This document shows, one piece after another, positions 28,324 to 38,726 of a stretch of DNA of 64,000 bases. The position numbers and the translations under genes are program-made. Positions within the stretch are counted from its first letter, which is position 1, and each line of letters opens with the position of its first letter. This DNA is from a virus, in IMG/VR virus record IMGVR_UViG_3300032080_000002, positions 1 to 64,000 of that record; one strand, 5' to 3'. Below the pieces are notes generated by a model. The model was given only the letters and a program-made list of their open reading frames with translations, did no database searches and was not told the DNA's origin.

Positions 28324-30699
28324 TTATATTGTATTTGATAAACTCATTTCAGGAACTTCGGATTCTCTAATATCCGATATTTCCCCTCTACGAAGTTTGA
28401 TTAGTTTCTCTTGATCGTTTGCGCTTTCGTTGATTCCTTTGATTCTAATTTCCTCGTCTCTGTCTTTTTTATACTGAGTCTGAGTCGCTTCAAATTCCAT
28501 TCTCATTTGTTCTAGTCTCGCTTTGAATGAAGTTCTTTCTTGTTCTGTTTGGAGTTTTAATAATCCCTCGGCTTCCAAAATTTTCATCTGAGAATTAAAA
28601 TCAATTTCTTTTTGTCTCAGTTTTAAATCAGCTTCTAATTGGATTGTAATTCTTTTCTCTTCATTAGAAATTCTTGATGCCTGGATATTTCCGTTATTGG
28701 CTTCCTGAATTTTTTGCATTTCCAAATCCTGATTCTCTTTTTTACGCTTATCTATTTTAAGTCTCAAAGTTCTCAGTGCAACTTTCTTGTTTCGGATATT
28801 CAGAATTTCTTCACCATCCAAAGGATCTATAACTCCCTGAGTAACGTAAGTGTTAATATTCTGAATCAAAGCCATTCTCTCTTGTCTTGTCGGAACGTAG
28901 TCTTGGTATATTCCGAAATAATGTGATGATCTATTTTTATATTTTTCCAGAATCTCTACATCATCTGTGCCAATCATATCAATATACTTGTCTCTGATAT
29001 TACTCCATTTGAAAATATCATTAATTCTTGAACTTACAACTTGGAAAACTAATATTGACCACGTATGTAAAGCATCGCTGTAATCCTTCATTTGAGTGTT
29101 GTCCGACAATCTGTAAGGCTCAACATCAAACAATGTTTTATTATCTGGCTTAGCCTGATCAAACCCTAAATAACCAAACGATTCATCAAGTAATTTTATA
29201 TCTTCCACAAACTGAATCATTAATGCTTGAAGCGCATAAGGAATTCCTGTGGGTATTTCAGATAATGCTCTATTTCCTTGTGTTGGCTCTCCGTCTTCAT
29301 CCAATGTTTTTCTGAATGCAATATCCAAAGAAAAGTAAAATGATAACACTTCTTCCGGAGTAAGTTTTTTATTGCCCAACGAAATGTTCGCGATCATATC
29401 CGGATCTATTTCAGAAATAATTCCACGTAGTTTATTTCGTTGGTGTAGGATTCTGTATCTCAACTCCTGAATAGAGTCTACTCTTCCTTTAACTTCTTCT
29501 ACAATAGAATTGTATCCTTCATCTGTAATACGTGGCGCAAATGGGATGTATGGTGGCAGAATGTTTCCTTTATACTCTGGCATATTATCCATTAATCTAT
29601 GTCTGATTACTTTTCTTTCGCCACTAAGCACCATAATGCCTTCATACCAAACATTCCAATTTGAATCTATTTTTTCTGAAACATCTGATTTGTAATTGGG
29701 ATCAGGTTTATATTCCTTTGGTGTGCCAATGTCACTTGTCCTATCTATAATTTTTACAGCGTTTGTTTTTCTATCAACTTTCTTTTTAAATACAGATTGA
29801 TGAAATGTTTCAAAGTTATAATAAAGAACTCTAATCAAAGTTTTATTATCATCAATATCATCAGCAATAGTTGCGTTTACCATTTTCTGAATATCGTCAT
29901 CAGTCAAAGTTATTTTAGAAGCTTTTGCAATATTTTTTATTTGAGATATTGTAATTAGTCTTTCTTCGCCAAAATAACTACAGTCGCTAAAATATGGATC
30001 ATTTGTTTTTGAGTGAATAAAGTTTTCAGGTCTTACCCATCTAATTTTAATTCCTTCGACTTTACATGTCTCAACGGCAGCTACAGCAAGTCCGCATTCT
30101 ACTGCATCCTTTAAGGCTTTCTTCTGTGTTGAGTTAAATTTATTTTCATGGGAAACTGATTGTAAAACTAATTCTTCTGCAGTCTCAATTGATAATGGTT
30201 GTTCTGTTAATTCTTCAAGTTCAACTTGTTCTTGTGATTCCGGAATTTGTTCTGCAGGAATGTCTGTAAAGCCTCCATTAATTTGAGCCATCTGTTGAAT
30301 GAAGTCTTTTGCATAAAACAAATCCATCTTCTCATTCTTCCTTGCAGACTTTTCTTCTCTAGCTGTTGGATCTAAAGCATAAACAGAAGGTGAAAACTCC
30401 TTCATGTCAACACTATTGTAAACCTTTCTTAAAAGCCTTGGAAGTAGATTTAATTTATCTTCCCAATCTATATGCAGGAATTCGTCGCTAATATATCTAC
30501 GCTTGATATTTTTCTTACATCTATCAATGGGTTGTTTACCGACAGCGTACAATCGATTTTCTTTAAATGTCTGTTTGTTTCTGTCAAGTTTATTTGCCCA
30601 TTCGCTCCAAATAGCTTCGGCATACTTTTTCCCAAAGTCAAAAGAATCTTTCTCTTCGTTGGAAACTAATTCGTTTGGATAATTGTAACTGTTTATCAT
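28324..30699 (-). CDS. portal protein (791 aa)
   Basis: A large protein right after the large terminase in the same operon. N-terminal helical region (FGKKYAEAIWSEWANKLDRNKQTFKENR), a central body with beta elements and conserved aromatic/charged patches, and a long C-terminal coiled coil (about 650-760, repeated K/E/Q heptads such as QLEADLKLRQKEIDFNSQM). Length and C-terminal barrel/coiled coil match crAss-like portals. Forms the dodecameric ring for DNA entry and the base of the tail. Start set at MINSYNYPNEL (30699), after the terminase stop, rather than at the overlapping 30729. Confidence 0.75.
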   Translation of the reverse strand: MINSYNYPNELVSNEEKDSFDFGKKYAEAIWSEWANKLDRNKQTFKENRLYAVGKQPIDRCKKNIKRRYISDEFLHIDWEDKLNLLPRLLRKVYNSVDMKEFSPSVYALDPTAREEKSARKNEKMDLFYAKDFIQQMAQINGGFTDIPAEQIPESQEQVELEELTEQPLSIETAEELVLQSVSHENKFNSTQKKALKDAVECGLAVAAVETCKVEGIKIRWVRPENFIHSKTNDPYFSDCSYFGEERLITISQIKNIAKASKITLTDDDIQKMVNATIADDIDDNKTLIRVLYYNFETFHQSVFKKKVDRKTNAVKIIDRTSDIGTPKEYKPDPNYKSDVSEKIDSNWNVWYEGIMVLSGERKVIRHRLMDNMPEYKGNILPPYIPFAPRITDEGYNSIVEEVKGRVDSIQELRYRILHQRNKLRGIISEIDPDMIANISLGNKKLTPEEVLSFYFSLDIAFRKTLDEDGEPTQGNRALSEIPTGIPYALQALMIQFVEDIKLLDESFGYLGFDQAKPDNKTLFDVEPYRLSDNTQMKDYSDALHTWSILVFQVVSSRINDIFKWSNIRDKYIDMIGTDDVEILEKYKNRSSHYFGIYQDYVPTRQERMALIQNINTYVTQGVIDPLDGEEILNIRNKKVALRTLRLKIDKRKKENQDLEMQKIQEANNGNIQASRISNEEKRITIQLEADLKLRQKEIDFNSQMKILEAEGLLKLQTEQERTSFKARLEQMRMEFEATQTQYKKDRDEEIRIKGINESANDQEKLIKLRRGEISDIRESEVPEMSLSNTI

Positions 30700-30703
30700 G
30701 TTA

Positions 30704-32965
30704 TTAATTTGCGACTTTAAATAAATCAAATATTTCTATGTTAGTAATTGTCTCTTCTGTTTTAGGCTGTCTCTTTCTATACTTGGTTGTATTGGCTAAG
30801 ACCGCTAATTGTAAAGCCACGGTACTATCACATTTCTTCCTAATATCGCCTGTGTATATTTGGAGTTCTTCTAATAATTTTAGATAAGGAATTTTCATAT
30901 CATCTTCATCTACATCATCATTAATATTTTCAAAGATAAAGGTTTTTAATGATTCTTCCTGATAAGGAACAGTTGCCGGTGAAGAATAAATTCCTCCATA
31001 CTTTTTACCATCATTCGACAATTCTGATTTAAGTTTGGTCGGATCTTCTAAAACGTAACCTCTATAACCTCTTTTATAAAGCGTAGTCACTAATTTATCT
31101 TTGTTAGTTTCGGGTAAAACCGGCATAGAAAAATAAACCATTGCTTTAATTACATCATCGATTGCTTCTTCAATTGTGTTCGGTCTGTGATTATAGTATA
31201 AAAATACTTTATTTCTTTCATTCTCCGCAAGTAAAAATTCATTATTTTTTGTAACTCCAACGAATCCCTGATTTGAACCGGTTCCATATTTTGCTCTGTC
31301 TGATTGATATGGATCGACACCGAATGCTCCAAGATCAGTATTCACAGGACAACGTCTACCTCCGTCTTTTACGTTAACCTGATTTCTAAATTCAACTAAT
31401 GGCATCCATGAAGATTGAAATCTACCATTTTTTGATCTTTTCATTTCTACTCCTTCCGGATTATCTTGAATTCCGTTCTTCCAAAATAAATCAAATCTTG
31501 TCACTAATAATTCGTACTTAGGATTCTTTTCAAAAGTCTTTAGGAAGTTTGCGTGATTGGTAACACCTTCTGTTCCGTACATACTGCTTGCATCTTCATC
31601 TAAGAATGCATCGGTGTCTACTCTTGGGTTGTTACGTTTCTGAGCATTTAGTTTCTTTTGATTGCCGGCACAGGCAGATTCTTTTGAATCTAAATATTGT
31701 TTTGCACCAATAGTCACTGTTGTTCCTCTTTCATTTGCTATTTCTAATCCATCTGGATTATCATAGATTACCCATCCATATTCATCAAAGAAACCTCTTG
31801 TTGAATAATCTGCAGGAATAAATATTGCGTATAATCCGGTACTCGTTTGACCAATATCATTTCTGTTATTTGTCTTTGAGTTTGTATAAAATTCCTCGTA
31901 GTTCTTTCCCCCTTTATTTGGTGGATTGGCTGTTGATCCGCAAATTGCTTTTCCTACAATATCCGAACCTACCTCATGTGTCATTTTGTGAGCTTGTTCC
32001 CAATACTCATTAATGTCGAGATTACCTTTAAATTTTCCAATCTCGTCATTTCCAGATAATGTTACCTCCGATCCATCATAAGCATCGACTGTTGTTGCTA
32101 ATGGCTCTATATAAGTATCAAGTCCTGTATCATCCGTGGAAGATTTATTATTAAGTGTAATTTTCTTCTGAGGGGAGTTGAATTCTAATTTAGATTTTGG
32201 TTTAGCTTCACCGGTTCTTTGTGGCTGTAGATGTTTTGGGAATTTAAGAAATGGTCTTACAATGTGTTTTGTAAATAAATTCTTGGCATCACCATCAGTT
32301 TTAGAAACAATTGGATAATAACCTTGTCTCTTTGTGATTGAACTCCGTAGCATTTCACTTGCCAAAGTAACAGTGAAAGAAGATCTTCTTCCTTTTAGCA
32401 TGAGACTGCCATAGCATCTATTATCAGCATAACAAGCTTCTAGAAATATAAAATAATCTCGTTGTGTAATCCTGAAATCCGGAAATTTACCATCAGTTAA
32501 AGTATAGTGTTGAAGGAAGAAATAATATCCTCCTGGAATATAAATTACTTCACCATCGATATAAATGAATTCACCTTCAAACTTTCTCTTGATATCAGCA
32601 TCAATAAATGATTTATTATTATTGAATACAGAAACAATTATACTATCTTTATTTGATTCGTCGGTATTGTTTTTATCGAAGTTAGCAAGTTGTTTAGGTA
32701 CATCGTACCGTTTCCATTTCTGAAACTTAGCTTGTAGATTATATCCTCTTGCTTGTTTAGGTGCTTTAGGAAGTCCTATTTTGAGATTTTCTATTTCTAC
32801 GATCTGACCTAATGTACCGTCTTTTGAAATTATAATTAAATCATATTCTTTATTGTATCCGTATTTCCATGACAATTTTTTATTACCTTCCTCGATTACA
32901 TCTTCTGAGATATAATCATTTAAAATAGTATGTAGACTTCTTCTATATTTTTTTTCAGACTGCAT
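30704..32965 (-). CDS. terminase large subunit (753 aa)
   Basis: ATPase-nuclease motor that packages DNA. The ATPase region has SLMLKGRRSSFTV (about 185-197), the deviant Walker A with an Arg pair typical of terminases of Bacteroidota podoviruses, followed by the adenine-binding and Walker B parts less clearly. The nuclease region starts near NTDLGAFGVDPYQSDRAKYG (D about 550), with a later acidic site (GYVLEDPTKL). Long N-terminal domain (about 1-170) with a predicted sheet (FIYIDGEVIYIPGGYYFFL). It overlaps its upstream neighbour by 11 nt and is followed by the portal gene, the standard order. Confidence 0.8.
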   Translation of the reverse strand: MQSEKKYRRSLHTILNDYISEDVIEEGNKKLSWKYGYNKEYDLIIISKDGTLGQIVEIENLKIGLPKAPKQARGYNLQAKFQKWKRYDVPKQLANFDKNNTDESNKDSIIVSVFNNNKSFIDADIKRKFEGEFIYIDGEVIYIPGGYYFFLQHYTLTDGKFPDFRITQRDYFIFLEACYADNRCYGSLMLKGRRSSFTVTLASEMLRSSITKRQGYYPIVSKTDGDAKNLFTKHIVRPFLKFPKHLQPQRTGEAKPKSKLEFNSPQKKITLNNKSSTDDTGLDTYIEPLATTVDAYDGSEVTLSGNDEIGKFKGNLDINEYWEQAHKMTHEVGSDIVGKAICGSTANPPNKGGKNYEEFYTNSKTNNRNDIGQTSTGLYAIFIPADYSTRGFFDEYGWVIYDNPDGLEIANERGTTVTIGAKQYLDSKESACAGNQKKLNAQKRNNPRVDTDAFLDEDASSMYGTEGVTNHANFLKTFEKNPKYELLVTRFDLFWKNGIQDNPEGVEMKRSKNGRFQSSWMPLVEFRNQVNVKDGGRRCPVNTDLGAFGVDPYQSDRAKYGTGSNQGFVGVTKNNEFLLAENERNKVFLYYNHRPNTIEEAIDDVIKAMVYFSMPVLPETNKDKLVTTLYKRGYRGYVLEDPTKLKSELSNDGKKYGGIYSSPATVPYQEESLKTFIFENINDDVDEDDMKIPYLKLLEELQIYTGDIRKKCDSTVALQLAVLANTTKYRKRQPKTEETITNIEIFDLFKVAN

Positions 32966-33485
32966 ATCTTTCTATCATTGTTGGTAGTTCATATTTTTCT
33001 TGTTTCTCATTATTGACTGATTCGGGATCATCAAGCATTGCTATTCTATCTAATATTAATTTCGCTAAATTAGAAGCGATAACTTTTGATTTTGCAATAG
33101 ATGAAAGATGATCATCAGAAACATCTTCTGAGTCAAACAAAACAGCTCCTTCTAATTCAGACTCTTCTATTTCTCCAATATCTCTACAGATTATTGTGGT
33201 TAATTCATGCCACGTTGTAATCATTCCTTGAATAATTCTTTTCTTATATTTTGAATCATTACTCTTATCTATATTGATAATATCCATTAATTCAACAATC
33301 GAAAGATATATCTGCTCCCTAGACTGTACAACTTTCAAAAGTCGAGACTCTACCACCTTGCCTTGTTTCCTTGGATATGTAATCTTAGAATCCAACTTAG
33401 TAAGTAAACCATCAATAGCCTGTTTAATAAAATCAGGCATATCTTTTTTGGCTTGCTTAATAAAGGCTGATTGACTTCCTATCAT
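32955..33485 (-). CDS. hypothetical packaging-operon protein (176 aa)
   Basis: Helical protein starting MIGSQSAFIKQAKKDMPDF. Position directly before the large terminase, size and helical content would suit a small terminase or an adaptor, but I see no HTH clear enough to call it. Acidic middle (IGEIEESELEGAVLFDSEDV). Co-transcribed from the late promoter at 33929-33890. Confidence 0.5.
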   Translation of the reverse strand: MIGSQSAFIKQAKKDMPDFIKQAIDGLLTKLDSKITYPRKQGKVVESRLLKVVQSREQIYLSIVELMDIINIDKSNDSKYKKRIIQGMITTWHELTTIICRDIGEIEESELEGAVLFDSEDVSDDHLSSIAKSKVIASNLAKLILDRIAMLDDPESVNNEKQEKYELPTMIERYAV

Positions 33486-33487
33486 AG

Positions 33488-33874
33488 TTAATCCATTAAT
33501 AAATCTATTCCGATTCTGCTTTCTAAAATGTTTCTAATTGAAACATCTACGTCGCTTTCACCTCTTTTTTTATTCTTCTTAAAATAGCGGATGCTAATTT
33601 TTTTATTTAAATATGCACATATCGCCTCTTCATTTTTATAAGTTTTCCAAAAGAAATTTTTTAATGCTAATCTTTTTTCGTCGCCAAATAAATATTGTGA
33701 ATGACAACTTCTTTGTACAGCACTTAAATTATCTTCTTCACACTCCATTAAAGCTAATAATACAGCATTATAAGCATTGGATGAATACATTTTGTTCGCT
33801 GTTATCTCCAAAGCCCCTAAGAGTCTTGAAGTCTTACTTAATGGTACAGCAAAGCCTGCTTTTGAATTTTGCAT
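33488..33874 (-). CDS. hypothetical packaging-operon protein (128 aa)
   Basis: First gene of the leftward packaging operon. The in-frame ATG at 33892 lies inside the -7 box (33897-33890) and cannot be transcribed, so MQNSKAGFAVPLSKTSRLLG at 33874 is the start. Helical with a basic Lys/Arg-rich segment (RYFKKNKKRGE) near the C-terminus, so it may contact DNA. Candidate for a small-terminase-like role; not recognised. Confidence 0.5.
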   Translation of the reverse strand: MQNSKAGFAVPLSKTSRLLGALEITANKMYSSNAYNAVLLALMECEEDNLSAVQRSCHSQYLFGDEKRLALKNFFWKTYKNEEAICAYLNKKISIRYFKKNKKRGESDVDVSIRNILESRIGIDLLMD

Positions 33875-33885
33875 GTCTATATTTG
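33846..33885 (+). promoter_or_regulatory. late promoter P3 (ring/muzzle/ejection operon)
   Basis: ACAGCAA starts at 33846 (two differences from TTAGCAA) and TATATTTG starts at 33878, again exactly 32 nt apart. It lies inside the 5' end of the divergent gene and points to the genes from 33934 to 50141. Confidence 0.6.
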
Positions 33886-33889
33886 ATAA

Positions 33890-33929
33890 CAAATGTAATC
33901 TTAAACACGTTAAAGTTGCACTTTGCTAA
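33890..33929 (-). promoter_or_regulatory. late promoter P2 (terminase/portal operon)
   Basis: On the minus strand TTAGCAA starts at 33929 and TACATTTG starts at 33897, 32 nt apart, with no TTG at the -33 position. It fixes the start of the first packaging gene at 33874. Confidence 0.8.
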
Positions 33930-33933
33930 TGTT

Positions 33934-34722
33934 ATGAAGACAACCATCCAAGATATAGTTGAAGAAATTTTTTTAGAATCTCAGTCGGCAGATAGTATAT
34001 TTAGAAATAAAGAAAGGTATCTAATGTATAGATATGCAAAATCGGGATTGAATAAACTGAATCTATCTTTTGCTTCTAATTTAAAGGGAATTAATACAGA
34101 AATTCCATTTAGTTGTAAAGTTCAAAAACCGGACGACTACTACCAATTTGTTCGCGCATATTTAATTAATTGTGATGGAAGGACTATTGAAATTAATCGT
34201 AACCCAAATATTCCTGATAAAATTTTTCACTATCTTTTAAATTGTGATGGAACATTGATAGAAACTTGCGATGAAAATTCATTGGTAGACGAATGTTTAA
34301 CATGTAATCCTTCAAAGGGAAACACGTGTGATATTAATTGCGGAACTTGTCATGGGGATGGATATTACTTACCAAAAGTAATGAAACAATTATTAGATGA
34401 CTTGGCTAAATATAAGGATTCTTGGATTAGTACGGATGGAGATTTTTTCGAGTTTAGTTCTGATTTGGAAGGAATGTCGGTAATAATTGAATACATCGGA
34501 AATCAGGCGGGAAGCTTATCTGAATGTCAGATATTTATTGATGAAGAAATGGCAGATCCTCTTATGTATTATATTCGATGGAAGCTTTTAGAGAATGGTC
34601 AGGATACAATGCAGCAGTCTCAATATTTTAAAAATATGTTTAAGAATGCAAGAAATAAAGTAGCTATAAGTAGAAACGCTTTGAGTGCTGAGGATGTTTA
34701 TTCCATAATGTTAATGCGATAA
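33934..34722 (+). CDS. head-tail ring/connector-like protein (262 aa)
   Basis: The frame is open from 33613, but that part overlaps a real gene on the other strand. MKTTIQDIVEEIFLESQSADS at 33934 is the start. Helical N-terminus, a beta core repeating 'LINCDGRTIEI... LLNCDGTLIET', a Cys-rich insert (CLTCNPSKGNTCDINCGTC, likely metal-binding), and a C-terminal helical part (QQSQYFKNMFKNARNKVAISR). Position immediately before the muzzle protein fits a ring or tail-tube connector of crAss-like podoviruses; family assignment is inference. Confidence 0.55.
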   Translation: MKTTIQDIVEEIFLESQSADSIFRNKERYLMYRYAKSGLNKLNLSFASNLKGINTEIPFSCKVQKPDDYYQFVRAYLINCDGRTIEINRNPNIPDKIFHYLLNCDGTLIETCDENSLVDECLTCNPSKGNTCDINCGTCHGDGYYLPKVMKQLLDDLAKYKDSWISTDGDFFEFSSDLEGMSVIIEYIGNQAGSLSECQIFIDEEMADPLMYYIRWKLLENGQDTMQQSQYFKNMFKNARNKVAISRNALSAEDVYSIMLMR

Positions 34723-34723
34723 A

Positions 34724-37700
34724 ATGGCAAAAGTAATAAATAATTTTACATCAGGAAAAATGGATAGTGATACTCATTATTCATTACTTGAAAATAAGGA
34801 CTATGTACGAAGTGAAAACCTTCGTATTATTGGAGAAGGTGACGATGGTTCATTAAAAAATTTACGTGGAAGTTTGGAAGTTTCAAACTATTCTGAAAAT
34901 AAACAAATGACCGTAATTGGTCATTATGAAGGATTGAATAATAAATCTTTTTATTTTCTTGCTCAGCCAAACGGAAAATCTAAAATTATTGAATATGATG
35001 TAGAGACAAAAGTTTCCAGAGTCATAATTCAGGACACTACTGTTTTAAGATTTGATTTAATCAGATGGAATCAAGGTCAATTAATTTTTCCATTTAAATT
35101 TTTACTTAGCATTAATCAGGTTGGAGACTTGTTGATATTCTCACATGAGGTATGGAGAAATATTAGATGCGTAAACCTATCAAGACTTCAAGATTACGCT
35201 TCCGGATTTACTGAGGAAGATATTATGTTGGCTAAAAAACCACCATTCCAAGAGCCTAAAATACTTACTCTTTATAATGATCCAAAATTAAATGATGAAT
35301 CAAGAAAAGACAAGTTTATAAGTTTCGCATATCGTTTCAAATATAAAGATGGAGATTATTCTTCATTATCATTTTTCTCCAAAGTAGCTTTTCAAACAAA
35401 AGAGGTTAATCAATTTGCTATAAACGCTGAGCGAGAGAATCTTGCAATGGTAAACAAAACTAATGCTGTAAAGTTATTAGTATATTCAGGAGGTAAGGAT
35501 GTTACTGATATTGAAGTTTACGCAAGAGAGCATAATAAAGGTTCTACTTATCTTATTTTTTCATTCAATAAAGCAAACAATAATAATTACGGAAATAATA
35601 TTTTACTTCCTGAGATTACTTATACATATTCTAATAACTACAAAGTATTACCAAAGGATGATGCCAACTTAATTTATAATAATGTACCCACATTCCCTAA
35701 AGCACAGGACGTAGCAGGAAATAGAGTCTTTTTCGGAAACTATAAAGAGGGATATGATTTAGGTGATGCTGCCAAAATCCAAATGGATTTAAAAATAACA
35801 TTCGAACAGCCAACCGGTAACAATAATGAATCAGTAGTTTCTTTATTCTCAAATAAAGTCGGGATAGTATATTATGATGACTATAACGTAAGCACAACTG
35901 TTTTAGGAAATCAAAACCAAGAATTAAATGAAATACTTGTTCCCTTCGAAAGAAGGTTTACAAAAAATTCTATCAAGGCAAAATTAAGTAATCAACCACC
36001 TGCTTGGGCTACCAAATTTAAATTCGTAGTAAATTCCCAGGAATTAACTTATGAAATTCTTTACATTACACTTGCTAAAAAATTAGGATCAAAGATATAT
36101 TTATTTCTTTCCGGAGATAATTTAAATAGAGTAAAAAAAGGAGATATTCTTACAAGAATAGATTCATTAGAAACAACACCAATAGAATATAAGGTTTCAG
36201 ACGTAAAAGAATATGGAACTAATGATGGTCTAACTATAAAAGGAACTTATGCATTAATAGAATCAGACACCCCTTTTCCTGTAAGTGGAAACGGAGCATC
36301 AAATGTTTCAATGTCTTATAAAATATGGAATGGTGATGGTAGTGTTATTGACTCAGTAAATGGGTCTACAGATTCACGAAGATTTGATTCTACAAGCGGA
36401 TATCAAGGTAACGGAATGAGTGGAGATTATTATGAATCTGCGCTAAATAAAACTAGACTTAAGAAAAGCGACTACGGGACAATATTTGAAGGAGATACAG
36501 TTCGTGTATCAATAAGATTCCATTATTCATTAGATACGAAAGGAAGAGGCGACGGTTCTCATCCTGCAGATATGGGAAGCATTACAGTAGTCAAAGAAAT
36601 GTACGCTTCAAAAAACTACCCAAGTATTTATGAACTTCTCATAGAACAATTTCAATATTCATATTTAAACATTTCTTCAGGATCAAATGATATTTGGATT
36701 GGCACAAATAGAGAATATATTGATATAGTTCAAGCGTCCGGTATTCAAGCTTATACGATAAATCCACATGAAACAAGTTCAGGTAGAAACAGACGATTAT
36801 TGGTGCAAGTATTCAATGATATTAATGTAACTAGAGGAATTAAACCTATAATATTTAGAACAAGAAACTTAGAATTACAAAGCGATTTTTATTTTGAAAC
36901 CCCAAATACTTTTAGCATACAGAATGGTCAACATATTGGTGCGGGATCAGATGGCTATTTTGATACAGGATTTCATAATTGTTATTGTTGGGGCAATGGT
37001 ATCGAAAGTTACAAAATAAAAGACAAGTTTAATGCTAAAAAATTAAGATATGATTTTAGACCGAATGCAGTAGAAATAAAAGGATATAGACAAGTTCATA
37101 GAAAGTTTGATATTACTTATTCAGGAATATATAATTATGATCTTGGTATAAATAATCTATCGGAATTCAATGCCACATTAGCGAATTGGATTACGTTACC
37201 AATAAATTACGGAGAGATCCAAAGACTGATTTCTTTAGGCGGGAATATTACTGCTTGTCTTACAAATAAATTCATTGATGTATTTTATGAAAAGTCCATT
37301 ATTGCAGATATGCAAGGAATTGAAACAGTAGCATTGAGCGATAAAGTATTAGGAGGATATAAAGCCTTAGATTACGAATATGGAGTTTCTTACAATCCTG
37401 AAAGCGTAGTTAAGTCAGGAAACGCAATTATGGCTGTGGATAAAAATAGATCAAGATTCCTACTAAAGCAAGGATTTGAAGTTCAAGAGCTAAATGCAGC
37501 AACAACAGGTTTTCATAAAGAAGGAATTGAATTACTCGAAACATATGATTCTTTCCAGGCAGTTTACGATGATGCCCACGGAGAATATATTGTAAGCTTA
37601 AATAATGAAAAATCTATTTCATTCTCATTGATGACAAAAGGATTTGTTAATTATTACACATATAAATCTGATTTTTTATTTAGTATGAATGGAAAACCAT

Positions 37701-38317
37701 TTGTTTCTTATAAAGGAATTCTTTACCAAAATGAAGTAACCGAAAATTATAGCAATTTTGCAGGACAAGGAACACTAAACGTAAAAGTAGTTTATGTAGT
37801 AAACCCAGAAATTGATAGTGATAAAGTATTCAAGGCAATATTCTTACAAAGTAATACACCCTGGAATACTAAAATTAGAACTAATTATACAGAGAGTGAA
37901 ATTACAGAAAGTCTTTATGAAAAGAAAGAAAGTTTCTATTATACAAACTGTTTCAGGAATGTTTCAGGATACAACACTTCTGCAGGACTTGGAATTATAA
38001 AATCCATTAATTTAAACCTCGTTGAATTCGGAAGAAGTTTTGATAATAATGTAAGTGTTGGAGATTTTTTAATGTTAGAAAATTCAACTACAGAATATGA
38101 AATTTTAGAGATTAATGGAAATTCACTAACTTTATCAAATGTAATAGGTTTAATGGTAGGAAGTTTTGCTTTTGCAATAAAAAAATATGTTGGAGGATAT
38201 AGACCTGATGGAGATCCAATTCGAGGAAAATGGATGGAGATCACATTAGAGAAAATGACGGACGAATCAATTTACATAACTTCAGCATCGACAGAAATAA
38301 TTAAAAGTTACTTATGA
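34724..38317 (+). CDS. tail muzzle/stabilization protein (1197 aa)
   Basis: The opening MAKVINNFTSGKMDSDTHYSLLE, then DYVRSENLRIIGEGDDGS and LKNLRGSLEVSNY, is the pattern of the crAss-like 'stabilization' or muzzle protein ('GKmn.D.d..ll..geYrda.Ni.v...dgs...i.N..G'). That protein forms the distal tail tube. Later regions are beta-rich, with sections resembling propeller blades (FLISLNQVGDLLIFSHE..., SLGGNITACLTNKFIDVF). About the expected length. It begins 1 nt after the ring-like gene and overlaps the GNAT-like gene by ATGA. The muzzle closes the DNA channel until ejection. Confidence 0.75.
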   Translation: MAKVINNFTSGKMDSDTHYSLLENKDYVRSENLRIIGEGDDGSLKNLRGSLEVSNYSENKQMTVIGHYEGLNNKSFYFLAQPNGKSKIIEYDVETKVSRVIIQDTTVLRFDLIRWNQGQLIFPFKFLLSINQVGDLLIFSHEVWRNIRCVNLSRLQDYASGFTEEDIMLAKKPPFQEPKILTLYNDPKLNDESRKDKFISFAYRFKYKDGDYSSLSFFSKVAFQTKEVNQFAINAERENLAMVNKTNAVKLLVYSGGKDVTDIEVYAREHNKGSTYLIFSFNKANNNNYGNNILLPEITYTYSNNYKVLPKDDANLIYNNVPTFPKAQDVAGNRVFFGNYKEGYDLGDAAKIQMDLKITFEQPTGNNNESVVSLFSNKVGIVYYDDYNVSTTVLGNQNQELNEILVPFERRFTKNSIKAKLSNQPPAWATKFKFVVNSQELTYEILYITLAKKLGSKIYLFLSGDNLNRVKKGDILTRIDSLETTPIEYKVSDVKEYGTNDGLTIKGTYALIESDTPFPVSGNGASNVSMSYKIWNGDGSVIDSVNGSTDSRRFDSTSGYQGNGMSGDYYESALNKTRLKKSDYGTIFEGDTVRVSIRFHYSLDTKGRGDGSHPADMGSITVVKEMYASKNYPSIYELLIEQFQYSYLNISSGSNDIWIGTNREYIDIVQASGIQAYTINPHETSSGRNRRLLVQVFNDINVTRGIKPIIFRTRNLELQSDFYFETPNTFSIQNGQHIGAGSDGYFDTGFHNCYCWGNGIESYKIKDKFNAKKLRYDFRPNAVEIKGYRQVHRKFDITYSGIYNYDLGINNLSEFNATLANWITLPINYGEIQRLISLGGNITACLTNKFIDVFYEKSIIADMQGIETVALSDKVLGGYKALDYEYGVSYNPESVVKSGNAIMAVDKNRSRFLLKQGFEVQELNAATTGFHKEGIELLETYDSFQAVYDDAHGEYIVSLNNEKSISFSLMTKGFVNYYTYKSDFLFSMNGKPFVSYKGILYQNEVTENYSNFAGQGTLNVKVVYVVNPEIDSDKVFKAIFLQSNTPWNTKIRTNYTESEITESLYEKKESFYYTNCFRNVSGYNTSAGLGIIKSINLNLVEFGRSFDNNVSVGDFLMLENSTTEYEILEINGNSLTLSNVIGLMVGSFAFAIKKYVGGYRPDGDPIRGKWMEITLEKMTDESIYITSASTEIIKSYL

Positions 38318-38724
38318 TACATGATAAATTTAGAACGATACTTCCAGAAGATATAACCGAGGTTAATAATTGGCTTCATCATCAAGGTTTAAATAAAATC
38401 CCTGAGCCAATGTATCCGGATACAGGAATTATTATGCAGGATGAAAATACAGGGGAAGGAATTTATATGGGTTTTGTATGGAAGACTAATAGTAAGCTTT
38501 GTCAGGTTGGTTTTATAGCAAGGAATAAATCTTATATAAAGACAAATCCTTCGGAGCAAACCCTTAAGATATTTGTACATCAGTTACTTTTGTATGCAAA
38601 TAGTCTAGGTTTCGATTTTATAGCAACGTGGTCTCAAGATACTACTTTAGTTAATTGTTTTAAAGAAATTGGATTCACAGAAGCTTCGAATCGAACATCA
38701 GAATTAATAATTCAAATTAAATAA
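38314..38724 (+). CDS. GNAT-like acetyltransferase fold protein (136 aa)
   Basis: The pattern TILPEDITEVNNWLHHQGL, YMGFVWKTNSKLCQVGFIARN and the final LGFDFIATWSQDTTLVNCFKEIGFTE fits a short GNAT fold (acceptor strand, helix, then 'a...n....~~lGF'). Such proteins also sit next to tail genes in other Bacteroidota phages. The acetyl-CoA loop (Q/RxxGxG/A) is not clear, so it may be structural or catalytically reduced. Coupled to the muzzle gene (ATGA). Confidence 0.6.
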   Translation: MIHDKFRTILPEDITEVNNWLHHQGLNKIPEPMYPDTGIIMQDENTGEGIYMGFVWKTNSKLCQVGFIARNKSYIKTNPSEQTLKIFVHQLLLYANSLGFDFIATWSQDTTLVNCFKEIGFTEASNRTSELIIQIK

Positions 38725-38726
38725 AT

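Noticed and set aside
33613-33933. N-terminal extension (about 107 codons) of the ring-like protein
   Set aside because: This stretch is the antisense of a real packaging gene and of promoter P2; its composition (HISPLHFYKFSKRNFL...) is not protein-like, and ATG 33934 lies after promoter P3.
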